A DNA stretch of 64,000 nt from Prevotella sp. (GCA_017538105.1 JAFYJN010000034.1:1-64000), one strand, 5' to 3'; positions 49,983-59,262 are shown, counted from the stretch's first letter. Notes: generated by a model from the letters alone, not told the origin. Numbers and translations are program-made.

Positions 49983-51944
49983 TTATTGTCCGTTGGCCGG
50001 TCCCACGATAACGAAACCGCCATTGGTAGGTATCGACACCTTGACGCCTCCTTTCTTGTACGTCAGGTTGTCGCAAGAGCCAGCAAGTTGCTGGTTGTCA
50101 GTATATACAGTAAGCACCGTTCCCTTTCCGAACATGGGCAAGGTGAGTGTTTTGGCAACAGTTGTTTCTTCCGCGTTCACTCCCACGACATACCATTTAT
50201 TGCCACTGCGCCGTGCGAGAATGACGTAGCGTCCGGGATATCCGTCGATGAAACGAGTCTCTTCCCATGTCGTGGGAACCTGTTTCAGGAAGTCGATGGC
50301 CCATGCCGGCGCGTCGGTGAGGTTGTTGGGAGCCAGTGCGAAATGTTGAACGGAGCTTTGGAAGAGCACCGCCGTGGCCAACGCGAACACATCGCTGGTG
50401 ATGCGTCGAGTGCCCGAATTGTTGTCGGCATTGTAACGCTTGTTGAGTGCCGATCCGCCAAAGTCCATCGAACCCACTGCATTGCGTATGAAGGGATGGG
50501 TAGCCGCGTTGCGCGCCTCGGCATCGCACGCCCCCTGTCCGAAGTGCAGGTTCTCGCTGGCCAGCACCGCCTCGGAAGCCACATAATTGGGATACATCCG
50601 TTCCCAACCTCTCGGCAGCGTACAGCCATGGAAGATGACCTGAAGTCCGAAGTCGTTGGCATCAGTAAGGATATCCTCGTAGAGCTGCATCGTCTGCTGT
50701 TTGTCGCCACCGAAGAAATCGACCTTGATACCCAGGATACCATTGTCCTTCATCCACTGCATTTCCTTACGTCGCGCTCCGGAACGGTCCATCTTACCTT
50801 TCGGACTTTGTGGCGCGTCGTTCCACACCCCGTTGGAGTTGTACCACAGGAAAAGCCCCACACCTTTCTGTCGACCGTAACGTGCCAGCTCGGCCATCTT
50901 CTCATAACCAATCTGCACATCCCACAATGCGTCGACAAGCACCGAGCGGAAGCCCATGGCAGCGGAGAAATCGATATATCGGCATTGTTCGTCGAAATTG
51001 CAGCTGGGATCCATGCCGATAATCCACGACCACGAGCCTTTGCCGTAGGTGTAATCGCGCGATGCGGCATATTTCGGTTGCACCAAGTCGGTTGCCACCG
51101 TCGTCTCCACGATATTGGCGAGTGTCGTCCCCACGGTGATGGTACGCCATGGCGTTTCGGAAGGCAAAGCCACGGCAGGCGTCGTCGCCCCCACCCCATT
51201 GTTCTCACCAGGTTGTGGGAAACCGATGCAATAGGCATTGTCCGTTTCATTGATCAGGCGGCATCCTACATATGAACCGTCGGTGCCCGTCTCGCTGATG
51301 AGTACCCATCCTTTGTCGCCGTTTTTGAACAGGCAGGGGAACGTATAGCCCTCGCCCCATCCGTTCTTCCCCATCTCCTCATCGAGCGAGTAAGGAGTCT
51401 CGTAGCTCGGGGAGGTGCGTGCGAAGCCACCCATAGGTTTCGACTGCGGGCAGAGGAACGTGGTGGTACCCTCGGGCAACACGAAGCCCGACGTCTCATA
51501 TTCCACCACCGCCACACGGGTGTCACGTTTCGGATATAGTTTGTAGCGGAATGCCACATCACGGTCAGTCACCCGGAAGATGACATCCATGACATGCCTT
51601 CCGTCTTTCTCCATCTGGCACACCGCTTCCGTTGCCGTATATTCAACATGACGTCGCTTGATGGTCGACAGGTCGTAGGCATCATTTACGGTCGTCGTTG
51701 CACAGCTTTTCAATGTAAGTCCTTGCGTCAAGTCGTCGACATTGGTCTTCAGGCCCAACGCCGAGGGTTCGATGAACACCACATCGTTGTGGGTCACTTG
51801 ATAGAACAGGTGCCCATCGTTCACATCGATGATAACCGTTGTCTTGCCATTGGGGCTAACTATTCTTTCCGCCGCTTTGATTTGGCAGGAGAAGCCCATC
51901 AGACCTATCAAGATGAGCCAATTGAAGTTTTTCCAAAAATACAT
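49983..51944 (-). CDS. Glycoside hydrolase family 97
   Basis: The 653-residue protein starts at ATG 51944 with a signal peptide (NWLILIGLMGFSCQIKA, with a possible lipobox at GFSC). The N-terminal beta-sandwich (ERIVSPNGKTTVIIDVNDG) is followed by a TIM-barrel with VLVDALWDVQIGYEK, GLFLWYNSNG and GIKVDFFGGDKQ, and a C-terminal beta domain. GH97 enzymes hydrolyse alpha-glucosides or alpha-galactosides in the periplasm. The VDFFGGDKQ segment lies where retaining members carry their nucleophile, so this may be a retaining alpha-galactosidase-type enzyme; that assignment is tentative. No SusC/SusD genes are adjacent. Confidence 0.9.
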   Translation of the reverse strand: MYFWKNFNWLILIGLMGFSCQIKAAERIVSPNGKTTVIIDVNDGHLFYQVTHNDVVFIEPSALGLKTNVDDLTQGLTLKSCATTTVNDAYDLSTIKRRHVEYTATEAVCQMEKDGRHVMDVIFRVTDRDVAFRYKLYPKRDTRVAVVEYETSGFVLPEGTTTFLCPQSKPMGGFARTSPSYETPYSLDEEMGKNGWGEGYTFPCLFKNGDKGWVLISETGTDGSYVGCRLINETDNAYCIGFPQPGENNGVGATTPAVALPSETPWRTITVGTTLANIVETTVATDLVQPKYAASRDYTYGKGSWSWIIGMDPSCNFDEQCRYIDFSAAMGFRSVLVDALWDVQIGYEKMAELARYGRQKGVGLFLWYNSNGVWNDAPQSPKGKMDRSGARRKEMQWMKDNGILGIKVDFFGGDKQQTMQLYEDILTDANDFGLQVIFHGCTLPRGWERMYPNYVASEAVLASENLHFGQGACDAEARNAATHPFIRNAVGSMDFGGSALNKRYNADNNSGTRRITSDVFALATAVLFQSSVQHFALAPNNLTDAPAWAIDFLKQVPTTWEETRFIDGYPGRYVILARRSGNKWYVVGVNAEETTVAKTLTLPMFGKGTVLTVYTDNQQLAGSCDNLTYKKGGVKVSIPTNGGFVIVGPANGQ

Positions 51945-51958
51945 GGGTTGTTGTTTTA

Positions 51959-52459
51959 TTACTGTATTTGTGTGGGGTCTTGTCCTGACATGTCGTCTTT
52001 CCTTCCCCCGCCGAACAGTCTGTATATCCATCTGATGTTGCCTATCCACTGGATGATGGGACCGATGACCGGCACCACGCGCAGACCGCCGAATTTCAGC
52101 TCGCGCAGAGGTTCGGGCATGGCTCGAACGGCGGCGATGTGCAGTTCACGCTCCACACCCGACTTGACAGCCTCTTTCGCCGCACTCGCAGCCGCCTGTT
52201 TCTTCATATCCGAGAGGTTTTCATCGGTCGTTTGCCCGTTGACAAGATAGTACTTCGAGTATTTGGCCATCAGGTTGTTGTATTCCTGTGACAGTGGACT
52301 GGTGGCCATTTGTTGTTCAAATGTGGCTTGGTCACCACATTGCATGGCCAGTTGTTCCATTTTTGAGAAGAGAGCGTCGACTTCGGCGGTGCCCTCTGGT
52401 GGCAGACGATAGTTATTGTCCAAAATCTGTCTGCGTGAGGTAAGCCAAGGATGTGCCAT
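51959..52459 (-). CDS. Hypothetical protein (166 aa), upstream of GH97
   Basis: The N-terminal half is helical and soluble (VDALFSKMEQLAMQCGDQAT, EYNNLMAKYSKYYLV). The C-terminal half has a hydrophobic stretch VVPVIGPIIQWIGNIRWIYR near residues 126-145, then a polar tail. No family is recognised. It ends 14 bp before the GH97 start on the same strand, so the two are probably cotranscribed. A role at the membrane is suggested by the hydrophobic region. Confidence 0.65.
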   Translation of the reverse strand: MAHPWLTSRRQILDNNYRLPPEGTAEVDALFSKMEQLAMQCGDQATFEQQMATSPLSQEYNNLMAKYSKYYLVNGQTTDENLSDMKKQAAASAAKEAVKSGVERELHIAAVRAMPEPLRELKFGGLRVVPVIGPIIQWIGNIRWIYRLFGGGRKDDMSGQDPTQIQ

Positions 52460-52547
52460 TGTTATGAGGTTTGAGGTTGTATTTTAGGTTTTTTCTATTA
52501 GGAAAACTTAGGGCTTTTTGGGTGAACCTAAGATTTCTTAGGTGAGC

Positions 52548-53453
52548 TTAGGGCTTTACGCCATTCACCGTGAATCCAGCGCGGCGGAGCATTTGGAGCA
52601 CGCCACGTTCGCCTGGGAGGTGTCCGGCACCCACGGCGAAGAAGGTAGGCTTTTCCGCCATGATGGCCGGCATCTGCTCCACCCAACGGGCGTTGCGGTC
52701 GTAGATAAGTCGGTTCTCCTCCTCGGGCGTATTATCGCAATAGGTGCCTGTCTTCTCGTCCATGGCTTGCTCGAGCCGTTCCAGGTCCTGCGAGAAATAG
52801 GCCGTCAGTACGCCATCGGTCATCTTCTTTTGGGATGGCAAGTTGTCGTACAGACACATGAGCAGCTGTGCCTGCCTTTCCAGCGACATGCCTTTATACA
52901 TGATAGCTATCTGTTCATCAACCGTCTCCAGTCCCTTGGCAGGCATGCCCTTGTCGCGTGCATACCTCAGGAAATAGCCATCGAACTGTTGCTCGGGATT
53001 GAAGTCGGGCTGTTGCTGCAGTGTGAGCGCCACTTCGAGCATCGTCGACAACGCGATGGGCGAGAGGTGCGACATCTCGGCCATCATCATCGTGAGTCCG
53101 AGGGTGGACTTTAGCAACGAGTCAATGCCTTGATAGTGATACGGGTCGATGAGCGATGACAGTTTCACGCTGTCGGGCATCATCATGGCCTGCATCATCT
53201 TCTGCATCGTTGCCGCGTCGGAGGCAGTAGTGATATCCAGCACCTCTTCCAGTTCACCATACACCTGCCCCACCGATTCGAGAGCTTGGTGCAACCCAGG
53301 TATGGAATCGACCATGGTGATGGGCGCGAAGTGGTAGGTGCCGAGAATGTACGAAGACTTTTGCAATCCGTTTCCGGAGACACGATACAGCAACTGTGCC
53401 GACACCGCCGATGCCAGCCAACAGAGAAGAGCGACGACAACCGTTTTTCTCAT
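52548..53453 (-). CDS. TraB/GumN family protein
   Basis: The 301-residue protein starts at ATG 53453 (a GTG two codons earlier is less likely) with signal peptide MRKTVVVALLCWLASAVSAQ. The family motifs are SYILGTYHFAP near residue 35 and FFAVGAGHLPGERGV near the end, whose His and Glu residues may bind metal as in Tiki-like proteases. The mature protein is periplasmic or surface-located. Its -7 box TATCTTTGC lies at 53484-53492 (minus strand). Substrate is unknown. Confidence 0.88.
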   Translation of the reverse strand: MRKTVVVALLCWLASAVSAQLLYRVSGNGLQKSSYILGTYHFAPITMVDSIPGLHQALESVGQVYGELEEVLDITTASDAATMQKMMQAMMMPDSVKLSSLIDPYHYQGIDSLLKSTLGLTMMMAEMSHLSPIALSTMLEVALTLQQQPDFNPEQQFDGYFLRYARDKGMPAKGLETVDEQIAIMYKGMSLERQAQLLMCLYDNLPSQKKMTDGVLTAYFSQDLERLEQAMDEKTGTYCDNTPEEENRLIYDRNARWVEQMPAIMAEKPTFFAVGAGHLPGERGVLQMLRRAGFTVNGVKP

Positions 53454-53552
53454 GGTCACAATACGTTTTATGACAGAAGATATGCAAAGATAATTCTTTT
53501 TGTTGAATTAGCATCGTATTTTATCAAGAAAAATACATACCTTTGCAAAAAG

Positions 53553-53673
53553 AAGGGGTGAGGGGTTAGGGGTGAGAGATGAGGAGTGGGAGGCAAGAGG
53601 TGGGAGGCAAGAAATGAGTGGCAAGGGGTGAGAGGCTAGATGTGAGGGATGAGAGGTGAGAAGTGAGAGGTGA
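53553..53673. repeat. Purine-rich degenerate GGTGAGR repeats in a 5' leader
   Basis: About 120 bp made of GGGGTGAG, AGTGGGAGG, GGCAAG and GAGAGGTGAG words with almost no C or T. It lies in the expected 5' leader of the nitronate monooxygenase gene (promoter TACCTTTG at 53538-53545, ATG at 53726). Confidence 0.7.
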
Positions 53674-53725
53674 ACATGAAGAGTAATCCCTACCATTTAT
53701 CACAAAACTTCAAAAAAACAACAAT

Positions 53726-54670
53726 ATGACTACAAGAATTACCGAACTATTTGGTATTGAGCTGCCCATTATCCAGGGTGGCATGGTTTGGATTAGTGGA
53801 TGGCGTCTGGCCTCGGCGGTGAGCAACGCCGGCGGTCTGGGGCTCTTGGGTGCCGGTTCAATGCACCCCGAGACGCTGGTGGAGCATATCCACAAGATGA
53901 AGGCCGCCACGGATAAACCTTGGGGCATCAACGTGCCCCTGATGTACCCTGAGATAGACCGCCTGATGGATATCATCATCGACGAAGGGGTGAAGGTGGT
54001 GTTCACCTCGGCAGGCAGTCCCAAGAAATACACCGCCCGTCTTCACGAAGCAGGCATCAAAGTGGCCCATGTGGTATCGAGTTCGAAGTTCGCCCGCAAA
54101 TGCGAGGAGGCCGGTGTAGATGCCGTCGTGGCCGAGGGTTTCGAAGCCGGTGGCCACAATGGTCGTGAGGAGACCACCACGCTGACCCTCATCCCCCAGG
54201 TGCGCCAAGCCACCACCCTCCCCCTGATAGCCGCCGGAGGTATTGGCAGCGGCGCCTCGATGCTTGCCGCCATGGCTCTCGGTGCCGAAGGAGTGCAGAT
54301 AGGCACCCTGTTCGCCCTTACCCAAGAGAGCAGCGCCTCGGAAGCGTTCAAGACACGTTGCACCCAATTGGAAGAAGGCGATACGATGCTCACCCTGAAG
54401 CTCATCTCTCCCACCCGTATGGTGAAGAACGACCTCTACTGTCGCATCATGGAAGCCGAGAAGGAGGGTGCCGCCGTGGAAGACCTGCGCCGCATCCTTG
54501 GTCAGGCCGCTTCGAAACGTGGTATCTTCGAGGGCGACATCGACAATGGCGAGCTGGAGATAGGCCAGATTGCCTCGGCCGTGAAGGAAGTGGTTCCCGT
54601 AAGTGAGGTGATGGAACGCCTGACAAGAGAATTTGAGGAGGCACGAGCGCGCATAGCGCTAATAAAATAG
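53726..54670 (+). CDS. Nitronate monooxygenase family flavoprotein
   Basis: The 314-residue TIM-barrel FMN protein has PIIQGGMVWISG at the start, NVPLMYPEID, EAGGHNGREE, PLIAAGGIGSG and GAEGVQIGT. These signatures are shared by nitronate monooxygenases and FabK-type enoyl-ACP reductases; the length fits both, so the activity is not settled. Nitronate oxidation (detoxifying propionate 3-nitronate) is the usual annotation. It has a purine-rich leader of about 180 nt and ends at the CTATAG tandem repeat. Confidence 0.85.
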   Translation: MTTRITELFGIELPIIQGGMVWISGWRLASAVSNAGGLGLLGAGSMHPETLVEHIHKMKAATDKPWGINVPLMYPEIDRLMDIIIDEGVKVVFTSAGSPKKYTARLHEAGIKVAHVVSSSKFARKCEEAGVDAVVAEGFEAGGHNGREETTTLTLIPQVRQATTLPLIAAGGIGSGASMLAAMALGAEGVQIGTLFALTQESSASEAFKTRCTQLEEGDTMLTLKLISPTRMVKNDLYCRIMEAEKEGAAVEDLRRILGQAASKRGIFEGDIDNGELEIGQIASAVKEVVPVSEVMERLTREFEEARARIALIK

Positions 54671-54751
54671 AGACTATAGTTGCTATAGAAGCTATAGAGG
54701 CTATAGAAGCTATAGTTGCTATAGAAGCTATAGAAACTATAGAAACTATAG
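54671..54751. repeat. Nine tandem 9-bp NNNCTATAG repeats
   Basis: The units differ only in the first three bases (AGA, TTG, AAG, AGG, AAG, TTG, AAG, AAA, AAA) and start immediately after the stop codon at 54670. Because CTATAG is its own complement the array can fold; AGAAGCTATAG (54723-54733) also pairs with CTATAGCTTCT (54746-54756), followed by TTAT, giving a possible terminator. Confidence 0.9.
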
Positions 54752-54762
54752 CTTCTTTATAG

Positions 54763-56133
54763 TTATGCTTTTATGATTCCTTTTTCCCACCGTCCACGGA
54801 AGAGGCGGTAGAGGAAAAGGGCACCCCGGAATGACAGTTCGACAGCCATGGCCACCCACACCCCTTGCAAGCCATACGACTGTGCGAGCCACCATGCCAA
54901 TGACAGACGCACAATCCACATGCTACCGAGGTTCATCATGGCGGGTTTCAAGGTGTCGCCAGCACCCACACACACGCTATAGGTGACGATTGACGCCGCG
55001 AACATAGGTTCGGCAAAGGCCTCAATGCGCAGACATTGTGCTCCCAGTTCACGTATCTCCGCAACGGGAGTCATCAATCCTATCATCTCCGGCGCGAAGA
55101 CATACATCACCAGTCCCATGAACGCCATGACCACCATGCCCGTGAACACCGTCAGGCGCGCTAAACTGCGACATAGCTCTTTGCGCCCTGCACCCATGCT
55201 TTGTCCCACCAATGTCGTCGCGGCGTCGCCGATGCCATATCCCGGCATGTAACACAGGCTCTCTGCCGTGATGGCGAAGGTGTTGGCGGCAATGGCGATG
55301 TTTCCCAATGGAGCCACGATCATTGTGCTGACGATGTATGCCGAGCTCATGAGAAACGACTGCAGGGCCATCGGCATCCCTATCTTCAGCGCATTGACGA
55401 GAAAGGATGACACATATACAAATTTCTCGCGGTATTTGCCGATAGCCAAGATTTTCGATTTGTAGAACACGAACCACCCCGACAGCAAGGCTCCCACGAC
55501 GAACGACAGTCCCGTGCCAAGAGCCGCCCCAGGCACGCCCAGTCCGGCACCCGGCATCCACCAACTCATCCCCAGCAGATGGATTTCCCGCGAAGGGAAG
55601 ATGATCAAGAAATTGAACACCACGTCGAGCGCACACATCGCCACGCTCATCATACTGGCCACCCGCATGTTGCCCTCACACTTGAGCAACGATGCCGCCA
55701 GCATGCTGAACTGGAAAAAGGGAGCCGCCAGTGTGAATATCAGGAAATAGTTGCTGGCGTCGTTTGCGATGTCCGCCCCACCCCCCAGCCAAAAGGGCAA
55801 AGGGCGTGATATGGCGACCGCCACGAGCATGAGCAACAAGCTCAATGCCGCCGTCACCACTACGGCATGGCGCACCACCTGTCGCGCCCTCACGAAGTCG
55901 TTGGCCCCAATGAAATGAGCCACCTGCACCGAGAACCCCATCGACGCCGCGCTGGCCAGACTGCTGAAGAGCCATGTCGACGATTCCACCAGTCCACATG
56001 CCGCCGAAGCCTCAGCGCCAAGACTGCCCACCATGGCCTGGTCGATGAAAAACATCATGACGGTGGTCACCTGAGCGAGAATGGACGGGAGGCTCAACTG
56101 AAATATCAAGTTGAGCTTGTCGGTGCGCGTCAT
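54763..56133 (-). CDS. MATE family multidrug exporter
   Basis: The protein has twelve predicted TM helices in two homologous halves and family segments such as SILAQVTTVMMFFIDQAMVGSLG and DAATTLVGQSMGAGR. I start at ATG 56133 (MTRTDKLNLIF, 456 aa), preceded by GAGGG; in-frame ATG 56187 is possible but lies almost at the transcription start, given the -7 box TATTTTTG ending near 56205. MATE proteins export cationic drugs or metabolites with Na+ or H+ coupling. The substrate is unknown. It converges on the nitronate monooxygenase gene. Confidence 0.92.
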   Translation of the reverse strand: MTRTDKLNLIFQLSLPSILAQVTTVMMFFIDQAMVGSLGAEASAACGLVESSTWLFSSLASAASMGFSVQVAHFIGANDFVRARQVVRHAVVVTAALSLLLMLVAVAISRPLPFWLGGGADIANDASNYFLIFTLAAPFFQFSMLAASLLKCEGNMRVASMMSVAMCALDVVFNFLIIFPSREIHLLGMSWWMPGAGLGVPGAALGTGLSFVVGALLSGWFVFYKSKILAIGKYREKFVYVSSFLVNALKIGMPMALQSFLMSSAYIVSTMIVAPLGNIAIAANTFAITAESLCYMPGYGIGDAATTLVGQSMGAGRKELCRSLARLTVFTGMVVMAFMGLVMYVFAPEMIGLMTPVAEIRELGAQCLRIEAFAEPMFAASIVTYSVCVGAGDTLKPAMMNLGSMWIVRLSLAWWLAQSYGLQGVWVAMAVELSFRGALFLYRLFRGRWEKGIIKA

Positions 56134-56224
56134 CGTCAATCCCTCGCGTATGCGCGCCAATAACCGTTCACTTCGCCGACCGTTCATTTGCGGATGCAAA
56201 AATAGCTGAAAATGGGCACAAGGC

Positions 56225-56265
56225 CAAAAAAAACGGACGGATTCTAATCACCAGAACCAGTCCGT
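56225..56265 (-). terminator. Intrinsic terminator after the micro-genes
   Basis: On the minus strand ACGGAC (56265-56260) pairs with GTCCGT (56238-56233) and is followed by eight U. It overlaps the last codons of the 44-residue frame and ends the transcript coming from 56475. Confidence 0.6.
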
Positions 56266-56382
56266 CAAACTATCTACCTTAAGACCTTGTTTTTCCACAA
56301 AATCTGTTTTCACTTTCAAAATGACGCTTTCCGTACCGTCGTCGACGGTCGTAGCGTTCCGTTCCTTTTCCGCTTCGAGCAT
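56248..56382 (-). CDS. Candidate 44-residue acidic protein
   Basis: The frame is MLEAEKERNATTVDDGTESV, ILKVKTDFVEKQGLKVDSLT, DWFW. It starts 9 bp after the stop of the 27-residue membrane peptide gene and ends within a terminator, so the pair would form one small operon. Composition is protein-like (acidic, soluble, aromatic end), but there is no recognised family and no strong ribosome-binding site. I rate it as possible. Confidence 0.4.
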   Translation of the reverse strand: MLEAEKERNATTVDDGTESVILKVKTDFVEKQGLKVDSLTDWFW

Positions 56383-56391
56383 CGGAAGAGA

Positions 56392-56475
56392 TTATTTCTT
56401 CTCGATGGTGTTCTCGAAGAGGATAGCCGATGCCACCATTACAGCGCACATCGCTACGATCATTGTCATGTTCAT
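56392..56475 (-). CDS. Candidate 27-residue membrane micropeptide
   Basis: The frame MNMTMIVAMCAVMVASAILF then ENTIEKK gives a single TM helix with a charged C-terminus. It is preceded by AAGAAGAAAGGATAACATT, a plausible ribosome-binding context. A promoter -7 box TACCTTTGC (minus strand, 56755-56763) lies about 280 bp upstream, giving an unusually long, purine-rich leader. There is no homolog I can name. Confidence 0.5.
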   Translation of the reverse strand: MNMTMIVAMCAVMVASAILFENTIEKK

Positions 56476-56763
56476 AATGTTATCCTTTCTTCTTTTAGTT
56501 TTACATATCGCAGGCCTCACGGCTTTGCGGTTACCTGAATGTTATCCTACAATCTTTTTAATACCTATTCTTTTTACCTTTTTACCGAATTTACCTTTTT
56601 ACCTTTCTATGCTTTCCTGTGCAATCTTCTTACCTTAGGCCAATGCCTATTGAGACTGCTACCGCTCTTTTTCTCTCTAATTTTTCTACCTCTCAAATCT
56701 TTCTACCTTAATATATCTTGTAACTTATCTATCTACTTTCTCCCTTTTGACGATGCAAAGGTA
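56476..56763 (-). promoter_or_regulatory. Long purine-rich leader before the micropeptide genes
   Basis: On the minus strand the ~275 nt between the -7 box (56763-56755) and the 27-codon gene contain GGTAAAAA repeats and GGATAACATT twice (once right before the ATG, once near 56538-56550). No gene is seen in it. It could be an RNA regulator or translational control region. Confidence 0.4.
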
Positions 56764-56768
56764 AATCG

Positions 56769-56804
56769 AAAAAAAACACCCCGCAAGAACTGCGAGGTGT
56801 TTTT
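56769..56804. terminator. Bidirectional intrinsic terminator downstream of the FKBP gene
   Basis: ACACCCCGCA (56776-56785) and TGCGAGGTGT (56791-56800) form a 10-bp stem with one mismatch and a 5-nt loop, flanked by A7 and T4. On the minus strand it follows the FKBP gene and precedes the next promoter by a few bases. Confidence 0.8.
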
Positions 56805-56881
56805 CTCGAAAAATATACTTCTTTTTGACATAAATCAAAGCGTTGTGTGCGCACACAGTACACTTTTACCTATTTTTTGAC

Positions 56882-57562
56882 CTATTCCTCGGGTTCCCAG
56901 AAAGCATCACCCGCTTTCCAATCGGGCACTGGTTGTCCGGGATGGTAATAGGCCGCGAGCGTGAGGTCGAAGATGAGGTTGGAGTAAGCCGGGACGCTAC
57001 CGGACGATGACGAACTGCCATAGGCCAGTTTTTGGGGGATATATACTTCCCATCTGTCGCCGATGTGCATATTGATCAAAGCCGTGGCGAATCCGTCAAC
57101 GACATTGCTCACCCCCAATTTCACGGGAGTCATCATGAGCAGGTTATAATCGCCAGAGAACGACTGGTCGAACACTTTTCCCTCGGCATAGGAAACCGTA
57201 GGAATGAGCCGTCCACGGTAATGCACACGCACGGTGTCAGAAACGAGCGGACATCCGGAGCCGGTACCTTCGTTGAGCACATGCACGATGATATAGTCAT
57301 CGGGTGAGCCCACCACGTCGTCATTGCGTGAATATACCTTGATGATTTTCCACGAGGCGTCACCGGAAGCCACCTTCTGTCGAGTGGCGTTATACAGGTT
57401 GGTGAACCACTCTTGGTTTCTGTTTTGCCAATCAGCGTATTCATCCACGTCGTTATCGGATTCGCTGCATGCCGTCATCAATACCGCACCCAGAAGGAGC
57501 AACAGCAGCGGAAAACGCCTCAGCAAGCCATGGGAAATATGAAACGTATGGACCGTCTTCAT
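56882..57562 (-). CDS. FKBP-type peptidyl-prolyl isomerase lipoprotein
   Basis: The 226-residue protein has a lipoprotein signal (LLLLLLGAVLMTAC) and, after a helical linker, an FKBP domain: VSDTVRVHYRGRLIP, GKVFDQSFSG, NVVDGFATALINMHIGDRWEVYIPQ and LAYGSSSS. It should help fold exported proteins in the periplasm or at the outer membrane. It begins 14 bp after the glycyl-tRNA synthetase stop and is probably cotranscribed with it. Confidence 0.9.
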   Translation of the reverse strand: MKTVHTFHISHGLLRRFPLLLLLLGAVLMTACSESDNDVDEYADWQNRNQEWFTNLYNATRQKVASGDASWKIIKVYSRNDDVVGSPDDYIIVHVLNEGTGSGCPLVSDTVRVHYRGRLIPTVSYAEGKVFDQSFSGDYNLLMMTPVKLGVSNVVDGFATALINMHIGDRWEVYIPQKLAYGSSSSSGSVPAYSNLIFDLTLAAYYHPGQPVPDWKAGDAFWEPEE

Positions 57563-57576
57563 GCTTTATGTTTGTG

Positions 57577-59118
57577 TTATTGCAGTTTCTTGAGCAGACT
57601 GGTGATGCTCACCTTATCCTCGATGATGCCTCGCAGCGCACCGATGTCGACGCGTTCCTGTTGCATGGTGTCGCGGTAGCGAAGCGTCACCTTGTTGTCC
57701 TTGAGCGTATCGTGGTCGACGGTGACGCAATAAGGAGTGCCTATGGCATCCTGTCGGCGATAGCGCTTACCGATGCTGTCTTTCTCTTCATAGTGCGTAT
57801 TGAAGTGGAACTTCAGTTCGTTCACAATCTCGCGGGCTTTCTCGGGCAGGCCATCTTTCTTCACCAGCGGCAGGACGGCACATTTCACGGGAGCCAGAGC
57901 ATCGGGCAGGCGCAGCACCACGCGTGTCTCACCGTTCTCGAGCTGTTCCTCCTGGTAGGAGTGGCACATCACGGAGAGGAACATACGGTCCACGCCGATA
58001 CTCGTCTCGATGACAAACGGTGTGTAGCTCTCGTTCGTTTCCGGGTCGAAGTATTTGATTTGCCTTCCACTGAATTTCTCATGCTGCGAGAGGTCGAAGT
58101 TGGTGCGCGAGTGGATGCCCTCCACCTCTTTGAATCCGAAGGGCATGCGGAACTCTATGTCGGTAGCCGCATTGGCATAGTGAGCCAACTTGTCGTGGTC
58201 GTGGAAACGATAGTTCTCTGCGCCGAAGCCCAGAGCCTGGTGCCATGCCATGCGCATCTCTTTCCATTTCGGGAACCAGTCGAGCTCAGTACCCGGTTTC
58301 ACGAAGAACTGCATCTCCATCTGTTCGAACTCCCTCATGCGGAAGATGAACTGACGAGCCACAATCTCGTTGCGGAAAGCCTTTCCTATCTGTGCGATAC
58401 CGAAAGGAACCTTCATACGTCCCGTCTTCTGTACGTTGAGGTAATTGACGAAGATGCCCTGCGCCGTCTCCGGTCGGAGATACACCTTCATGGCACCGTC
58501 GGCCGACGCTCCCATCTCGGTGGAGAACATCAGGTTGAACTGGCGCACGTCGGTCCAGTTGCGCGTGCCACTGATGGGACAGACGATCTCCTCATCGATG
58601 ATGATTTGTTTGAGTGCCTCAAGGTCCGGTCCCTGCATGGCCTCGGTGTAACGAGCATGCAGCGCATCACGCTTGGCTTTCAGGTCGGCCACGCGCGGAC
58701 TCGTCTCCATATATTTCTCCTCGTCGAAAGCGTCGCCGAAGCGTTTGCGCGCCTTGGCCACCTCTTTTTCAATCTTCTCATCGTATTTGGCCATCTGCTC
58801 CTCAATAAGCACATCGGCACGGTAACGTTTCTTCGAGTCGCGGTTGTCAATGAGCGGGTCGTTGAAAGCATCAACATGGCCGGAGGCCTTCCAAATGGTG
58901 GGGTGCATGAAGATGGCCGAGTCGATGCCAACGATATTCTCGTGCAGGAGCACCATGCTCTGCCACCAGTACTGTTTGATATTGTTTTTCAGTTCCACGC
59001 CGTTCTGTGCATAATCATAGACAGCGGCGAGGCCATCGTAAATCTCACTACTTGGAAAAACGAAGCCATATTCCTTGCAATGGCTCACTATTTTCTTGAA
59101 AACATCTTCTTGTGCCAT
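57577..59118 (-). CDS. glyS: Glycyl-tRNA synthetase (class II, homodimeric)
   Basis: The 513-residue enzyme charges tRNA-Gly. The class II catalytic core shows AQIGKAFRNEIVARQFIFR (motif 2), FFVKPGTELDWF, the substrate region FVIETSIGVDRMFLSVM (motif 3), and a C-terminal anticodon-binding domain (KCAVLPLVKKDGLPEKARE). Single-chain architecture and length match the eukaryote-like alpha2 form common in Bacteroidota. A -7 box TACTTTTGC lies at 59150-59158 (minus strand), about 30 bp upstream. Confidence 0.96.
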   Translation of the reverse strand: MAQEDVFKKIVSHCKEYGFVFPSSEIYDGLAAVYDYAQNGVELKNNIKQYWWQSMVLLHENIVGIDSAIFMHPTIWKASGHVDAFNDPLIDNRDSKKRYRADVLIEEQMAKYDEKIEKEVAKARKRFGDAFDEEKYMETSPRVADLKAKRDALHARYTEAMQGPDLEALKQIIIDEEIVCPISGTRNWTDVRQFNLMFSTEMGASADGAMKVYLRPETAQGIFVNYLNVQKTGRMKVPFGIAQIGKAFRNEIVARQFIFRMREFEQMEMQFFVKPGTELDWFPKWKEMRMAWHQALGFGAENYRFHDHDKLAHYANAATDIEFRMPFGFKEVEGIHSRTNFDLSQHEKFSGRQIKYFDPETNESYTPFVIETSIGVDRMFLSVMCHSYQEEQLENGETRVVLRLPDALAPVKCAVLPLVKKDGLPEKAREIVNELKFHFNTHYEEKDSIGKRYRRQDAIGTPYCVTVDHDTLKDNKVTLRYRDTMQQERVDIGALRGIIEDKVSITSLLKKLQ

Positions 59119-59262
59119 AAAATATTATGTGTAATTTCGAAATAATGGTGCAAAAGTACATAAAAATCACGATTTATAAGCCTATGAAGCAAGTTTTTTA
59201 ATTTTTCTTTAGATGGATGCCGACAACTTAAGCGGAAAAACGCAGATTCTTGCATGAGAAAA

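Noticed and set aside
52476..52555. Tandem CTTAGGGCTTT / CCTAAG words upstream of the 166-aa gene as a possible riboswitch
   Set aside because: They are just three short repeats of an 11-base word, with no consistent long-range pairing visible.
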